NCBI GenBank assembly: GCA_016464825.1
Contig: JAEKNQ010000025.1
Span: 19,649-83,648, forward strand
Direction of reading: 5' to 3'
From: Candidatus Dormiibacter inghamiae
GTDB lineage: Bacteria; Chloroflexota; Dormibacteria; Dormibacterales; Dormibacteraceae
Length of the DNA: 64,000 nucleotides
Below, piece by piece: positions 39,567 to 48,302 of this stretch; positions within the stretch are counted from its first letter, which is position 1; every line of letters starts with the position of its first letter. The position numbers and the translations under genes were made by a program. The notes beneath the pieces were generated by a model. It was not told where the DNA came from and searched no databases. It saw only the letters and a list, made by a program, of their open reading frames with translations.

Positions 39567-39824
39567 ATGGCTCCGAGGCGGCGCCCCCGCCTGGCAGAGC
39601 GGTGGGAGGCGCTTTCAACTGCCGTCCAGGTTGCGATCTCGTTTCCCCCGCTGGCCATCCTGCTCTTTGCGGCCAACCTCGGCCCCTTCAATCAGCCGCT
39701 CTGGCGCTCGATCCTCTACGGAATCCTGGAGGGCGGAGTGCTGACAGGGTTGCTGCTGACCGCGACGGCCAGCGAGCGGGCCAAGCGGCGGAACCCAGAA
39801 GAGGGAAGCAACCAGCCGCGCTGA
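39567..39824 (+). CDS. Small two-helix membrane protein, unknown function
   Basis: About 85 residues: a basic N-terminus (MAPRRRPRLAERWEAL), a hydrophobic segment AISFPPLAILLFAANLGPF, a second one near ILYGILEGGVLTGLLLTA, and a charged tail (SERAKRRNPEEGSNQPR). No family recognised. ATG 39567 is preferred; GTG 39543 in the same frame is possible. It lies 51 bases before the lactate permease gene in the same direction. Confidence 0.55.
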   Translation: MAPRRRPRLAERWEALSTAVQVAISFPPLAILLFAANLGPFNQPLWRSILYGILEGGVLTGLLLTATASERAKRRNPEEGSNQPR

Positions 39825-39875
39825 GTCGTACGATGCGCTGACAATAACGGCTGATTCATCAGTAGGAGAGGGGGC

Positions 39876-41564
39876 ATGTTTCTAGCCTTTCATCAGGTCC
39901 TGAACCCGGCCGGCAACCTGCTGCTCACCACGCTGCTGGCGCTGGTTCCAGTGGTTTTGCTTCTGCTGCTGCTGGCGGTTTTCCGGATCACCGCTTGGCT
40001 CGCCGTGATCATCGGCTCCGCCGTCACGCTGCTCTTGGGCCTCCTCTTTTGGCAGGCTCCGCTGGACGGCTCGCTGCGCGCCTACGTGCTCGGCAGCGCA
40101 ACCGGGCTCTGGGCAGTCAACTGGATCACCTTCTGGGGGGTGATGATCTTCAACACGCTGGTCCTTACAGGTCTGTTCGAGAGTTTCAAGCGCTGGCTGC
40201 TGGTCCAAGCGACGGCGGACATCCGGGTCCAAACGCTGCTGCTGGCCTGGGCCTTCGGCGCATTGCTGGAGGGACTTGTGGGCTTCGGCTACCCGTGGGC
40301 GGTGGTGGCGCCCATCCTGATCGCCTTCGGCATCGCGGAACTTGACGCCATCCGCGTGGCGGCCATCGCAAACAACGCGCCTGTCTCCTATGGCGCGCTG
40401 GGCGCGCCCATCATCGGCCTGGCCGCTGTCACCCAGCTCAACCTGTTCGAGCTCTCGGCCTCGATCGGAAAGATAGTCGCTGTGCTGGCCCTGCTGCCGC
40501 CCTGGGTGCTGATCTTCTTAGTCAGCGGCTGGAGGGGCATTCGGACGGGCTGGCCGCTGGCGATCGTCGGCTCGCTGTCCTACATCGCCGGTCAGTTCCC
40601 CACCTCGCAGTTCCTGGGACCTTACCTGCCTGACATCGTCGGCTCGCTCGTCTGCTTTGCTGTGCTGCTGGTCTTCATCAAGGTCTGGCAGCCGAAGGAG
40701 ACGCTCGGCTTTGGCGGCGTGCCGGTCAGCCCTGAGGCGCAGAGGCGTGCTGAGGCGCTGACGCCCGCTCTGCCTGCCGGCGAGCATGCGCCCCTGGCTG
40801 AGGTCGCCAACCGGCCCCAGACCCGGAGGGACCTCTGGCTGGGCCTGGCGCCGTTCATCATCCTGGTGATCGTGGTGGTGCTCTGGACGGGACCCTGGTC
40901 CCCGCTGCCCAAATACATGCCCTTCAAGGCATCGGCCGGCTTCCTCTCCTCCATCAGCGGCAAGGCTGGTTCAGTGGCCTTCAGCTGGGCGCCGGGCGTC
41001 GCCGGCACTGCCATCTTCGTCGCCTGGCTGCTGATCCTCGTGCTGCTCGCGGTGACAGTCAAGCCCAACTTCCGTCAACTGCTGCCAGGCGTTCTGGCCC
41101 GCAGCTGGAAGCAGATGTGGGGTGCCTTCCTGGTCGCCTTCTTCATCTTCGGCCTGGCCAACGTCTTCAACTACTCGGGAATGGGGAACTCCATGGCCTA
41201 TGGCTTCTCGAAGATCGGGCCTGCCTACATCCTGATAGTGGCGGTGGTCGGCTGGATCGGCGTCGCGCTCTCCGGCAGCAACACCTCCACCAACGCGCTG
41301 TTCGGCGCCTTCCAGAAAACCGTCGGCCAGCTGCTGGGCTTTCCGGCGCTGCTGCTGCCGTCGCTCAACTCGGTGGGTGCTGAGGTGGGCAAGCCGGTCG
41401 CCCCGCAGACCTGCAGCGTCGGTGTGGCGACGACCAGCTATGTCCGCAACGAGGGCGCAGCGATCAGGCACAACATGGGCTGGACGCTGGTCCTGCTCGG
41501 CTATTTGATCCTGATCGGCCTGCTGTTCTACTTCTTCTTTCCGGGAAGCATGCAAGCGCACTAG
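39876..41564 (+). CDS. lldP: L-lactate permease
   Basis: 562 residues with about 13-14 predicted membrane helices; imports lactate (and often glycolate) with protons. Family segments include WAFGALLEGLVGFGYPWAVVAPIL, ANNAPVSYGALGAPIIGLAAVT, VALSGSNTSTNALFGAFQKTVG and the C-terminal EVGKPVAPQTCSVGVATTSYVRNEG. ATG 39876 follows GGAGAGGGGGC. No lactate dehydrogenase genes (lldD or lutABC) are adjacent, so uptake is not paired with oxidation in this window. Confidence 0.94.
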   Translation: MFLAFHQVLNPAGNLLLTTLLALVPVVLLLLLLAVFRITAWLAVIIGSAVTLLLGLLFWQAPLDGSLRAYVLGSATGLWAVNWITFWGVMIFNTLVLTGLFESFKRWLLVQATADIRVQTLLLAWAFGALLEGLVGFGYPWAVVAPILIAFGIAELDAIRVAAIANNAPVSYGALGAPIIGLAAVTQLNLFELSASIGKIVAVLALLPPWVLIFLVSGWRGIRTGWPLAIVGSLSYIAGQFPTSQFLGPYLPDIVGSLVCFAVLLVFIKVWQPKETLGFGGVPVSPEAQRRAEALTPALPAGEHAPLAEVANRPQTRRDLWLGLAPFIILVIVVVLWTGPWSPLPKYMPFKASAGFLSSISGKAGSVAFSWAPGVAGTAIFVAWLLILVLLAVTVKPNFRQLLPGVLARSWKQMWGAFLVAFFIFGLANVFNYSGMGNSMAYGFSKIGPAYILIVAVVGWIGVALSGSNTSTNALFGAFQKTVGQLLGFPALLLPSLNSVGAEVGKPVAPQTCSVGVATTSYVRNEGAAIRHNMGWTLVLLGYLILIGLLFYFFFPGSMQAH

Positions 41565-41624
41565 GCCCGCAACGACCCCCGTCGCATTTTTGGACGGCGG
41601 CTGGGCTAGCCTCAGCAGCGCGTC

Positions 41625-42083
41625 ATGATCTCCCGCTCGCCGTCCGCCGGCCCGCTTCAGGCTGCCATTCGAATCGGCGCCGGCCTCTACTGGCTCTACT
41701 TCGCATCCCGAGCCTGGAACGGCGTGGCCTGGATGCAGCCGCTGATGGTCCAGTCGGCGGTCCAGAACCCGATCCCGGGTCTGCACGAACTACTGCTCCA
41801 GGTGGTAGTGCCGCACTGGTTCGGCTTTGCCCTGGCCTTTGCGGTCGCTCAGACGCTGGTCGGATTGCTGTTGCTCCTGGGACTTCTGTGCCGCTGGGCC
41901 GCCTGGGTGGGAGTGCTGCTGGCCCTCTGCTTGGCGCTCACTGTTGGCTTCCTGGAGCCCGAGCTGGGCCGCCGGTGGCTCTTCTATCTGGCGGTTCTCG
42001 TCAACCTGGCCTGCGTCGTCGGCGGACCGGGAGCGCTGGCCGGGGAGAGGCTGAGGGGCGTCCCCCGCTGGCTGCGCAGCTGA
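41625..42083 (+). CDS. DoxX-like membrane protein
   Basis: 152 residues with four predicted helices: AAIRIGAGLYWLYFASRAWNGV, the helix around FGFALAFAVAQTLVGLLLLLGLL, AAWVGVLLALCLALTVGF and WLFYLAVLVNLACVVGGP. This layout, with GLYWLYFASRAWNG near the N-terminus, matches DoxX/DoxD-type proteins that accompany redox enzymes. Precise role unknown. ATG 41625 follows GCGTC without a strong ribosome-binding site. Confidence 0.75.
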   Translation: MISRSPSAGPLQAAIRIGAGLYWLYFASRAWNGVAWMQPLMVQSAVQNPIPGLHELLLQVVVPHWFGFALAFAVAQTLVGLLLLLGLLCRWAAWVGVLLALCLALTVGFLEPELGRRWLFYLAVLVNLACVVGGPGALAGERLRGVPRWLRS

Positions 42084-42145
42084 GCCTGCCATTCGGGGCG
42101 AACGCGCCTCTGCACTGCGCCCCCCGTTAGATTGAGCGACACGCC

Positions 42146-42511
42146 GTGCCTGACTGGCTTCGGCCGGCCCTTCACAAGCGAGCTGCGCCGGGGCCACTGG
42201 AAGCGTTCGATCTCTTCGTCTACGAGCCCTGGTTCCTTGTGGGCGGTCTCCTCTTCGGCGTGGCCGCCCTGCTGCCTTGGCGCCCACCGCGGCTGGAAGC
42301 CCGGGCTGGCAGTGCCACACGGGCGCGGGAGAGACCTCTAGAGGCTCGCCATCCTATATCGCGCTGGGCTGCACGCTCGACCGGGCGGCGCGAGCCTGGC
42401 GGACGATTTCGGCGATCTGCGCCAGGTGCCCCTCTTCATGGCTCAGGCTGGAGAGAAAGCGGTCAAGCGCGTTCTGGCCCCTGCTCTCCGGCCGGGATTT
42501 GTATTCGTTGA
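42146..42511 (+). CDS. Questionable small membrane ORF
   Basis: Residues 1-50 look real: a basic opening (MPDWLRPALHKRAAPGPLEA) and one hydrophobic helix (WFLVGGLLFGVAALLPW). The rest is Arg/Gly-rich and overlaps the DinB gene on the other strand by 158 bases. Either a short single-helix protein with a lengthened tail, a gene broken by mutation, or chance. It fills part of the 270-base gap 42084-42353. Confidence 0.25.
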   Translation: MPDWLRPALHKRAAPGPLEAFDLFVYEPWFLVGGLLFGVAALLPWRPPRLEARAGSATRARERPLEARHPISRWAARSTGRREPGGRFRRSAPGAPLHGSGWRESGQARSGPCSPAGICIR

Positions 42512-42953
42512 GTAGATCGGGCGCATCCGGCCACGCGTCAAGCATTTCCTGGCGCATACGGCGGCTCTCGGTCAGGCGCTGACGAAGAAGCTGGACTGTT
42601 GTCATCTGCTCCCAGGGCACCTCGGAACGAGAGCGAGCGCCGAGCACAATCTGGACTCCCCGCGCGAGCTCGAGAGCGTGGGCGTTGCCCTCTTCCGAAG
42701 ACGCCGTGGCGTGGACGATGACATGGCCCAGGGTCCAGGCCAGATTTCTCTTCGCCTCGGCCGCGGCAAAGGTGTCGTCGGCCTGGGGATCGTTCGGGAC
42801 GAACACCACGTCCTCGTCCTGCACCTCCGCGATCAGTTCCAGCTGCTGGTCGACGATCTCATCGGTCAGCTGTTTTAAGTCGTTCCGGTCGAGCCCCTGG
42901 CTCAGCTCCCGGAGAGTCTTCTCCTTGCGGCGATAGGGTCCAAAATCGATCAC
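42354..42953 (-). CDS. DinB-family four-helix protein
   Basis: 199 residues of the DinB/YfiT-like putative metalloenzyme fold. Candidate metal His residues are in LAWTLGHVIVHATASSEEGN and the C-terminal SLSHEEGHLAQIAEIV. Members act as thiol transferases (for example with mycothiol or bacillithiol) or have unknown roles. The start is ATG 42953. It is on its own, convergent with the DoxX region and divergent from tRNA-Ala. Confidence 0.78.
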   Translation of the reverse strand: MIDFGPYRRKEKTLRELSQGLDRNDLKQLTDEIVDQQLELIAEVQDEDVVFVPNDPQADDTFAAAEAKRNLAWTLGHVIVHATASSEEGNAHALELARGVQIVLGARSRSEVPWEQMTTVQLLRQRLTESRRMRQEMLDAWPDAPDLLNEYKSRPESRGQNALDRFLSSLSHEEGHLAQIAEIVRQARAARSSVQPSAI

Positions 42954-43042
42954 GCATCACCCAACCACTCGGCAGCCACCTCCCATTCCCGCTCGACCAG
43001 AGGCGGCGGCCTCCCCAGGTATCATGTCGGGCTGTCCGAGCA

Positions 43043-43118
<76 letters not shown>

Positions 43119-43375
43119 AACGTTTCGGCATAAGAACACGCGACCTGGGCATCCTGTAGGTCGGGAAGATCGTGGTTCCCGAGTCGGTCGTGGCGCACGA
43201 GTTGACCGAGTGTGCGAGCAGAATTGGTCGGTGCCGAGAGCGATCAGCCACTGACGGAAGAGCTAAGCCTGATCATGCGCCCTCGCCGGACGCCCGGCCG
43301 AGTTCATATGACGCGGCCGAGTTCATATGACGCTCCGCCGAATGCGTAAGGGGTGTTCTTATGCCGAAACCTTGA
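43119..43375. mobile_element. Non-coding miniature element with 18-bp inverted repeats (IS21-like MITE or remnant)
   Basis: GTTTCGGCATAAGAACAC (43122-43139) is exactly inverted at 43353-43370. The unit is flanked by the 8-base direct repeat GTCCACCA: the tRNA 3' end (43111-43118) and a copy at 43376-43383. Inside, CGGCCGAGTTCATATGACGC occurs twice in tandem (about 43290-43334), the kind of repeated subterminal box seen in IS21 ends. No transposase reading frame is present. The layout fits transposition with 8-base target duplication, or integration at a tRNA 3' end. It restores a complete tRNA. Confidence 0.75.
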
Positions 43376-43383
43376 GTCCACCA

Positions 43384-43592
43384 CTCCTAGCAGCTTGGGC
43401 TGACCCGGCGCATCGGCGAACGTGGCAGCCGGCGCCTGCTCTACAAGGCCCTGTCCGACCTGGAGGGGATCTTCGCCGTTCCCCAACGCGGGGCGGATGG
43501 CGCTCCGCCAATGCAGCGGCGGGAGGTCGTCACCTAGTCTCGTGTGGCTCGGCCGGCGTGAGAGTGAGTTTTTGCGGAAAGTTGGTTGCCCA
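43384..43592 (+). other. Short coding-like remnant between the mobile element and the ACT gene
   Basis: The 320 bases after the element contain one short open stretch (about 43402-43539: LTRRIGERGSRRLLYKAL..., ending at TAG) that has coding-like composition but no start codon. It could be the truncated end of a gene removed when the element inserted. Not assigned. Confidence 0.25.
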
Positions 43593-43621
43593 TTGCCTCG
43601 AGATACGAGGGACACTATGAT
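43593..43621 (+). promoter_or_regulatory. Sigma-70-type promoter of the ACT-domain gene
   Basis: TTGCCT (43593-43598) and TATGAT (43616-43621) are separated by exactly 17 bases, 82 bases before the ACT gene start. Confidence 0.5.
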
Positions 43622-43702
43622 TTGCGCTGGAGCCGAGTTCGGCCGAGCCGGTTCCCCCGAGAAAGGGCTCGATCGGCCGCATGGGATTCCAGGGAGGAGT
43701 CG

Positions 43703-44074
43703 ATGGCAACGGAGCTCAAGGTTCTGCAGGTTTCGCTCGAGGACCGGCCGGGAGCCCTGGCCGAGGTCGCCGGCGCGATCGCCGCGGCCGGCATCAACAT
43801 CGAGGCAGTGCTCGCCTATTCGGTCGGCGGCCAGACGGAGGCGCACCTGGCATTCGTCGATGGCGGGGCGGCCAGAAGCGCCTTGGAAGGCGCTGGCCAC
43901 CGGGTGGCCGGCGAGCGCAACGCGTTCGTGGTCCAGATGGAGGACCGGGTGGGAGCTCTGGCTGAGCTGACGCAACGACTCGCGGGCGTGAACCTCTCGC
44001 TCACCCACCTCGCCACAAACAATCGACTTCTGCTCTCCGCCGACGACGAGGAGAGCCTGCGCTCTCGGCTGTAA
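43703..44074 (+). CDS. Tandem ACT-domain protein
   Basis: 123 residues consisting of two ACT domains and nothing else: VLQVSLEDRPGALAEVAGAIAAAGINIEAV (about 7-36) and FVVQMEDRVGALAELTQRLAGVNLSLTHL (about 75-103). ACT domains bind amino acids and regulate enzymes by dimerisation. With no catalytic partner fused, this is probably a stand-alone ligand sensor. The start is ATG 43703 after AGGGAGGAG; a frame open to 43586 has no support. Nothing around it identifies the partner. Confidence 0.82.
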   Translation: MATELKVLQVSLEDRPGALAEVAGAIAAAGINIEAVLAYSVGGQTEAHLAFVDGGAARSALEGAGHRVAGERNAFVVQMEDRVGALAELTQRLAGVNLSLTHLATNNRLLLSADDEESLRSRL

Positions 44075-44165
44075 CTCATTTGTGGGACCGCCCTTCCGCG
44101 ACGCCTCTGAGCGCCGAAGGGAAGGTGCATGGTCCAGACCCCGCCTAAATCCAAGGCGTGGCCAC

Positions 44166-44171
44166 TTGACA
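44166..44171 (+). promoter_or_regulatory. Possible -35 box before the dha genes
   Basis: A perfect TTGACA lies 157 bases before dhaK in the 253-base gap 44075-44327. The best -10 candidate (AGTAAT) is about 21 bases away, which is too far, so the promoter call is weak. Nothing else is recognised in the gap. Confidence 0.25.
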
Positions 44172-44327
44172 AAACCAGCGTCAGCGACGAACAGTAATCA
44201 GACACGGGGAGTTGGAGACGAGTCCGTCGACGCATGCGCAACGGGCCGGGGTGGGGGCGGACCGACCGTAGCTGGTCGTTGAGCCGAAGAATGTCCAGTT
44301 CGCGTTTAGCTGAGAGGAGTGGAGCAG

Positions 44328-45344
44328 ATGGCCGAAACGAAGATGCGCAAATTCATGAACGATCCGGCCAACGTGGTGAAGGAGTCATTGGCAGGCCTGG
44401 CCGCCGCGCACCCCAACCTGCTGCGCTACGACTCCGCCGCCCAGATAGTCGTCCGCAAGGACGCGCCCAAGCAGGGCAAGGTGGCTTTGATTTCAGGTGG
44501 AGGCTCCGGGCACGAGCCGCTTCACGGCGGCTTCGTCGGGCTCGGCATGCTCGACGCCGCCTGTCCGGGCGAAGTCTTCACCTCACCGGTGCCTGACCAG
44601 ATGCTCGCAGCCACCAAGGCTGTGGATGGGGGCGCCGGCGTCGTCCACATAGTGAAGAACTACACGGGCGACGTGATGAACTTCAAAATGGCCGCCGAGG
44701 ACGCCGCCGACGACGGCATCAAGGTCTCCGCGATAGTAATCGATGACGATGTGGCGGTCCAGGATTCGCTCTACACGGCCGGCCGGCGCGGTGTCGGCGC
44801 GACAGTCCTGGCTGAGAAGATAGCAGGCGCCGCGGCCGAGAGCGGTGCTGATCTGACCACTGTCAGCGACACCGTGAAGCGTGTAAACGAGAGGGCGCGC
44901 TCCTTTGGCGTGGCGCTCTCCTCCTGCATCCCGCCTGCGGCCGGCAAGCCCATCTTCGATCTGCCCGAGGGTGAGATCGAGCTGGGCATCGGCATCCATG
45001 GCGAGCCCGGCCGGCGCAGAGCACAGCTGGGCAGCGCAGCCGAGGTGGTCGACGTCATGGTCGAGGCGGTGATGAGCGACCTGAAACCGAGCCGGGGAAG
45101 CCAGGTGTTGGCGTTCGTCAACGGGATGGGTGGGACACCCTTGATAGAGCTGTATCTGCTCTATGCCGAGGTGGATCGCAAACTCCGAGCGGCAGGCGTG
45201 GAGCCCGTGCGCAACCTCATCGGGGACTACATCACCTCACTCGAAATGGCAGGAGCGTCCCTGACAGTGCTCCACCTGGACGACGACCTGCTCAGGCTCT
45301 GGGACGCACCGGTACACACGCCAGGCTTGCGCTGGGGAGCCTGA
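44328..45344 (+). CDS. dhaK: Dihydroxyacetone kinase, DhaK subunit
   Basis: DhaK binds dihydroxyacetone covalently and presents it to DhaL for phosphorylation. 338 residues: MRKFMNDPANVVKESLAGLA, KVALISGGGSGHEPLHGGFVG (substrate loop), the FTSPVPDQMLAATKAV segment, and His224 in GIGIHGEPGRRR, the hemiaminal-forming residue. ATG 44328 is chosen because GAGAGGAG ends 8 bases upstream; an in-frame GTG at 44319 overlaps that site. First gene of dhaK-dhaL-ptsI. Confidence 0.95.
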   Translation: MAETKMRKFMNDPANVVKESLAGLAAAHPNLLRYDSAAQIVVRKDAPKQGKVALISGGGSGHEPLHGGFVGLGMLDAACPGEVFTSPVPDQMLAATKAVDGGAGVVHIVKNYTGDVMNFKMAAEDAADDGIKVSAIVIDDDVAVQDSLYTAGRRGVGATVLAEKIAGAAAESGADLTTVSDTVKRVNERARSFGVALSSCIPPAAGKPIFDLPEGEIELGIGIHGEPGRRRAQLGSAAEVVDVMVEAVMSDLKPSRGSQVLAFVNGMGGTPLIELYLLYAEVDRKLRAAGVEPVRNLIGDYITSLEMAGASLTVLHLDDDLLRLWDAPVHTPGLRWGA

Positions 45345-45352
45345 AACAAGCT

Positions 45353-46003
45353 TTGCCGATCGAACAGGCTCTGAACGGCGCCACCGTTATCTCCTGGATG
45401 CGCGAGATCGAGAGTTCCGTTCGAGCGCAGCGGGATTACCTCACTCAACTTGACTCAGCGATCGGCGACGGCGACCACGGCACCAACGTGACCAGAGGCT
45501 TCGCGTCAGTGGTCGAGGCTCTGAATGGAGAGAAGGACGCCCCGCCCGGCCGGTTACTGATCCTGGCGGGCCGAACTCTCGTCTCGACGGTTGGCGGTGC
45601 CAGCGGTCCACTCTGGGGATCGGCGCTGCGGAGCGGGGGGAGGGTGCTGGGTGATTCGCCCACGTTCGACGGCCAGCAGCTGGTGGAGGTTCTGGCCGCT
45701 GCCCTGGCGTCGATCAAGGAGCTGGGCGCCGCGGCGCCCGGAGACAAGACGATGGTCGATGCTTTGGAACCGGCAGTCGATAAGCTTCGCGGCGAGGTGG
45801 CAGCCGGTGCACAGCCGGCGGCGGCTCTGGCCTCGGCGGCCGCGGCCGCGGAGGCGGGCATGGAAGCGACTGTCCCTCTGCAGGCGCGAAAGGGTCGCGC
45901 CTCGTACCTGGGCGAGCGGTCGATCGGCCATCAGGACCCTGGCGCCACCTCCACAGCTCTAATCCTGCGTGCCCTGGAAAGGGCGGTAGCGGCCAGCTCC
46001 TGA
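45353..46003 (+). CDS. dhaL: Dihydroxyacetone kinase, ADP-binding DhaL subunit
   Basis: DhaL holds ADP as a tightly bound cofactor that is rephosphorylated by DhaM, then phosphorylates dihydroxyacetone. 216 residues with the Mg/ADP site LDSAIGDGDHGTNVTRGF, the GGASGPLWGSALRSGG segment, PGDKTMVDALEPA and the terminal YLGERSIGHQDPGATSTALIL. TTG start at 45353, 8 bases after the dhaK stop. The stop TGA shares its A with the next ATG. Confidence 0.94.
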   Translation: MPIEQALNGATVISWMREIESSVRAQRDYLTQLDSAIGDGDHGTNVTRGFASVVEALNGEKDAPPGRLLILAGRTLVSTVGGASGPLWGSALRSGGRVLGDSPTFDGQQLVEVLAAALASIKELGAAAPGDKTMVDALEPAVDKLRGEVAAGAQPAAALASAAAAAEAGMEATVPLQARKGRASYLGERSIGHQDPGATSTALILRALERAVAASS

Positions 46004-47637
46004 TGCCCGAGCGGACCCTCACCGGGTTCGCTGCCGCTCCTGGGCTGGCGGCAGGGCCGGCAGTCCTGCTGGCCGCTAGCGGCGCCGATGATCGAGTGAC
46101 AGTTCCCCTCGAGGGCCGCCAATCACAGCTCGACGGTGCCCTGCAGGCGTTGGCGGCTGCGGCCGCTCAGCTGGAGCGAATTGCCGGCGACCTTCGCGAA
46201 GAGGGACGGGGCGCCGAAGCGGAGATTGTGGAAACCGGTGCCTTGATGGCTCACGACCCGGGCTTGGAAGCAGCAGTGTCGGAACTTGTTTTGAAAGGGG
46301 GCCTAACCGCTGCCTCTGCCATCAGCCAGGCCGCGGAGGCAGCCGCCGACCAGCTGGCAGCAATTCCCGACCCCATGCTTGCCGAACGCGCCGACGACGT
46401 CCGCAGCCTGGGCCGTCGAGCAGCCACCATCGCCGCCGGCGGCCGCGACGAGCGAGTAGGAGGGGTGCTGGTCGCGGCCGGCCTCGGTCCCGCCGATGTC
46501 GCCGAGCTTGGTCCCGAGGTGGAGGGTGTGGCCCTCGCTGCAGGTGGGGTGACTGCACATGCGGCCATCGTGGCGCGTTCCCTCGGCCTGCCCATGGTGG
46601 TCGGACTCGGGCGGGACGTGCTGGATTTGGTGGAGGGCGAGACGATAGTTGTCGATGGCAGCCTGGGACGGCTCGTCCGCTACCCGGATCCGGGGCGTCT
46701 GGCTCAAGCCCGCTCGGAGCGGGAGCGGCGAAACCAAGCTCGCGCGACAGCGGTCGCCCGGCGCCTGGAGCCGGCAATAACGCTGGATGGGCGCCGGGTC
46801 AAAGTACTGGCCAACGCCTCCAGCCTCGCCGAGGTGCGCGAGGCGCTGGAACAGGGCGCTGAGGGCGTGGGGCTGTTGCGGACTGAACTTCTCTTTCTGG
46901 CGGCCCAGGCCTGGCCTGACGTGGAAACGAGCTTTCGCTTCCTCGCACCGCTCCTGGCGAGCCTTCAGGATCGCGTCGCGACGGTCAGGCTCTTCGACTT
47001 CGGGGGCGATAAAACGCCGCCTTTCCTGACCGGCGCCAAGGGCCGCGGCGTTGAGCTGCTCCTCGAGAACCCACAGGCTCTCCGGGATCAGCTGGAGGCC
47101 ATCCTCCGAGCTGCCCAAGGCGTCGCGCTGCGGCTCCTGGTTCCCATGGTCACGCGTGTCGAGCAGGTGGTGGCGGTCCGCCAGGCGCTCAGCGCGGTTC
47201 TCCGTGATCGGCGACCGCCAGCACTGGGGGCCATGATCGAGACACCCGAGGCGGCCCACCGCGCCGCTGAGTTCGCCAGACAGCTGGACTTCCTGAGCCT
47301 GGGCACCAACGACCTGACCCAGCTGGCCCTGGGGCTCGAGAGGGAAAGCTCAGGCACCTCGCCGGCCACTCACCCAACAGTCTTGCGGCTGATTGATGCC
47401 ACCATGCGGGCGGGACGGGGAGCCGGTATCCCGATCGAGGTCTGCGGCGAGGCCGCCTCTGACGCCGATGCGATGCCCGTGTTGGTGGGACTTGGCGCCG
47501 ATGAGCTGAGCGTGGGCGCCGCCCGGGTTGGCGAGGTTCGAGAGGCGCTCCGAACTCTGAACTTCGCGGCCTGTCAGGAGTTGGCCCAGCGGTCCCTACT
47601 CGGCCAGACCGGCCACGCAGGCGGCGAGAGCCTCTAA
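46003..47637 (+). CDS. ptsI: PTS enzyme I (PEP-protein phosphotransferase)
   Basis: 544 residues. Enzyme I takes phosphate from PEP and passes it to HPr. Phospho-acceptor His186 lies in AAGGVTAHAAIVARSLGLPMVVG, where the usual Ser before His is Ala. The PEP-binding barrel shows GVGLLRTELLFL, RLFDFGGDKTPPFL, LGAMIETPEAAHRA, LSLGTNDLTQLALG and the C-terminal Cys481 in EVCGEAASD. It is shorter than typical EI (about 570). It overlaps dhaL by one base and runs 42 bases into the convergent HPr gene. Confidence 0.93.
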   Translation: MPERTLTGFAAAPGLAAGPAVLLAASGADDRVTVPLEGRQSQLDGALQALAAAAAQLERIAGDLREEGRGAEAEIVETGALMAHDPGLEAAVSELVLKGGLTAASAISQAAEAAADQLAAIPDPMLAERADDVRSLGRRAATIAAGGRDERVGGVLVAAGLGPADVAELGPEVEGVALAAGGVTAHAAIVARSLGLPMVVGLGRDVLDLVEGETIVVDGSLGRLVRYPDPGRLAQARSERERRNQARATAVARRLEPAITLDGRRVKVLANASSLAEVREALEQGAEGVGLLRTELLFLAAQAWPDVETSFRFLAPLLASLQDRVATVRLFDFGGDKTPPFLTGAKGRGVELLLENPQALRDQLEAILRAAQGVALRLLVPMVTRVEQVVAVRQALSAVLRDRRPPALGAMIETPEAAHRAAEFARQLDFLSLGTNDLTQLALGLERESSGTSPATHPTVLRLIDATMRAGRGAGIPIEVCGEAASDADAMPVLVGLGADELSVGAARVGEVREALRTLNFAACQELAQRSLLGQTGHAGGESL

Positions 47638-47865
47638 AGCCGGGGCGGCGTCATCACCTTCCGCGCTGAGTCTCAAAGGCGTACCGCCCCTCGCGCCCAG
47701 CGCGAGTACCGCCAGGATGCTCTTGGCGTCGGCTGCCTTCCCCCCCGCTTCAACCTGAAGCCGGGATTGGAAGCGCATGGCCGTCTTGACGAAAATGGCT
47801 GCCGGCCTGGCGTGCAACGCGACGCTTGCCGGGAGCGTGACGTTGAGCTCAGAGCTTCCGGGCAC
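47596..47865 (-). CDS. HPr-like phosphocarrier
   Basis: 89 residues. The active-site His18 lies in PASVALHARPAAIFVKTA, and the Ser-46 region is AKSILAVLALGA. It carries phosphate from EI to DhaM. GTG 47865 has GGAGG 6 bases upstream; the start lies 17 bases inside the dhaM 3' end, so the two are coupled. Its last 42 bases are antisense to the end of ptsI. The frame extends to 47961 but that part overlaps dhaM and is not supported. Confidence 0.9.
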   Translation of the reverse strand: MPGSSELNVTLPASVALHARPAAIFVKTAMRFQSRLQVEAGGKAADAKSILAVLALGARGGTPLRLSAEGDDAAPALEALAACVAGLAE

Positions 47866-48232
47866 CGCGTGCCTCCTCCGCTGCCTGCAGCACAACTTCC
47901 AACGGCTGGCTCGTGGACGAAATGACCGCCGCGGCGACAGCGCCCTCCACCAGGGGTGCATCCGCCAGTCGCACCTGTCCGTTCGCCGCGTCTTCCAGGA
48001 GGTGCCTCACTGTCAAGATGGAGCTGCCCAGGTCGGCCAGCACAACCACTCCGTCCCCGCTCTCAGCGCGATCGATCGCCGCCTGCACCGCATCGCCAGA
48101 GGTGCCCAGGCTGCCCTCGGGACCTCCACCCGCGCCCTCGATCCGCACGTCAGGGCCAGCCACCTGGGCGGCCAGGTCGGCCAGCCCCCGGGCCAGCTCA
48201 AAGCTGTGTGAGACCAGAACTATGCCTACCAA
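47849..48232 (-). CDS. dhaM: PTS-dependent dihydroxyacetone kinase phosphotransferase subunit DhaM
   Basis: 127 residues, the EIIA-mannose-like domain only. MVGIVLVSHSFELARGLADLAAQ contains the phospho-acceptor His9; DGVVVLADLGSSILTVRHLLE and APLVEGAVAAAVIS are family blocks. It receives phosphate from HPr and passes it to ADP on DhaL. In some bacteria DhaM is fused to HPr and EI domains; here all three are separate genes in one locus. Confidence 0.93.
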   Translation of the reverse strand: MVGIVLVSHSFELARGLADLAAQVAGPDVRIEGAGGGPEGSLGTSGDAVQAAIDRAESGDGVVVLADLGSSILTVRHLLEDAANGQVRLADAPLVEGAVAAAVISSTSQPLEVVLQAAEEARGARKL

Positions 48233-48302
48233 ATTTCGTCACTCCCAGACCGGGTAGCTGCAGCGACCGGCAGTCTACAGCGCGCATTGCGATCCGACCC
48301 CT

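Noticed and set aside
43290..43334. CRISPR-like tandem repeats
   Set aside because: Only two contiguous copies with no spacer; part of the mobile element.
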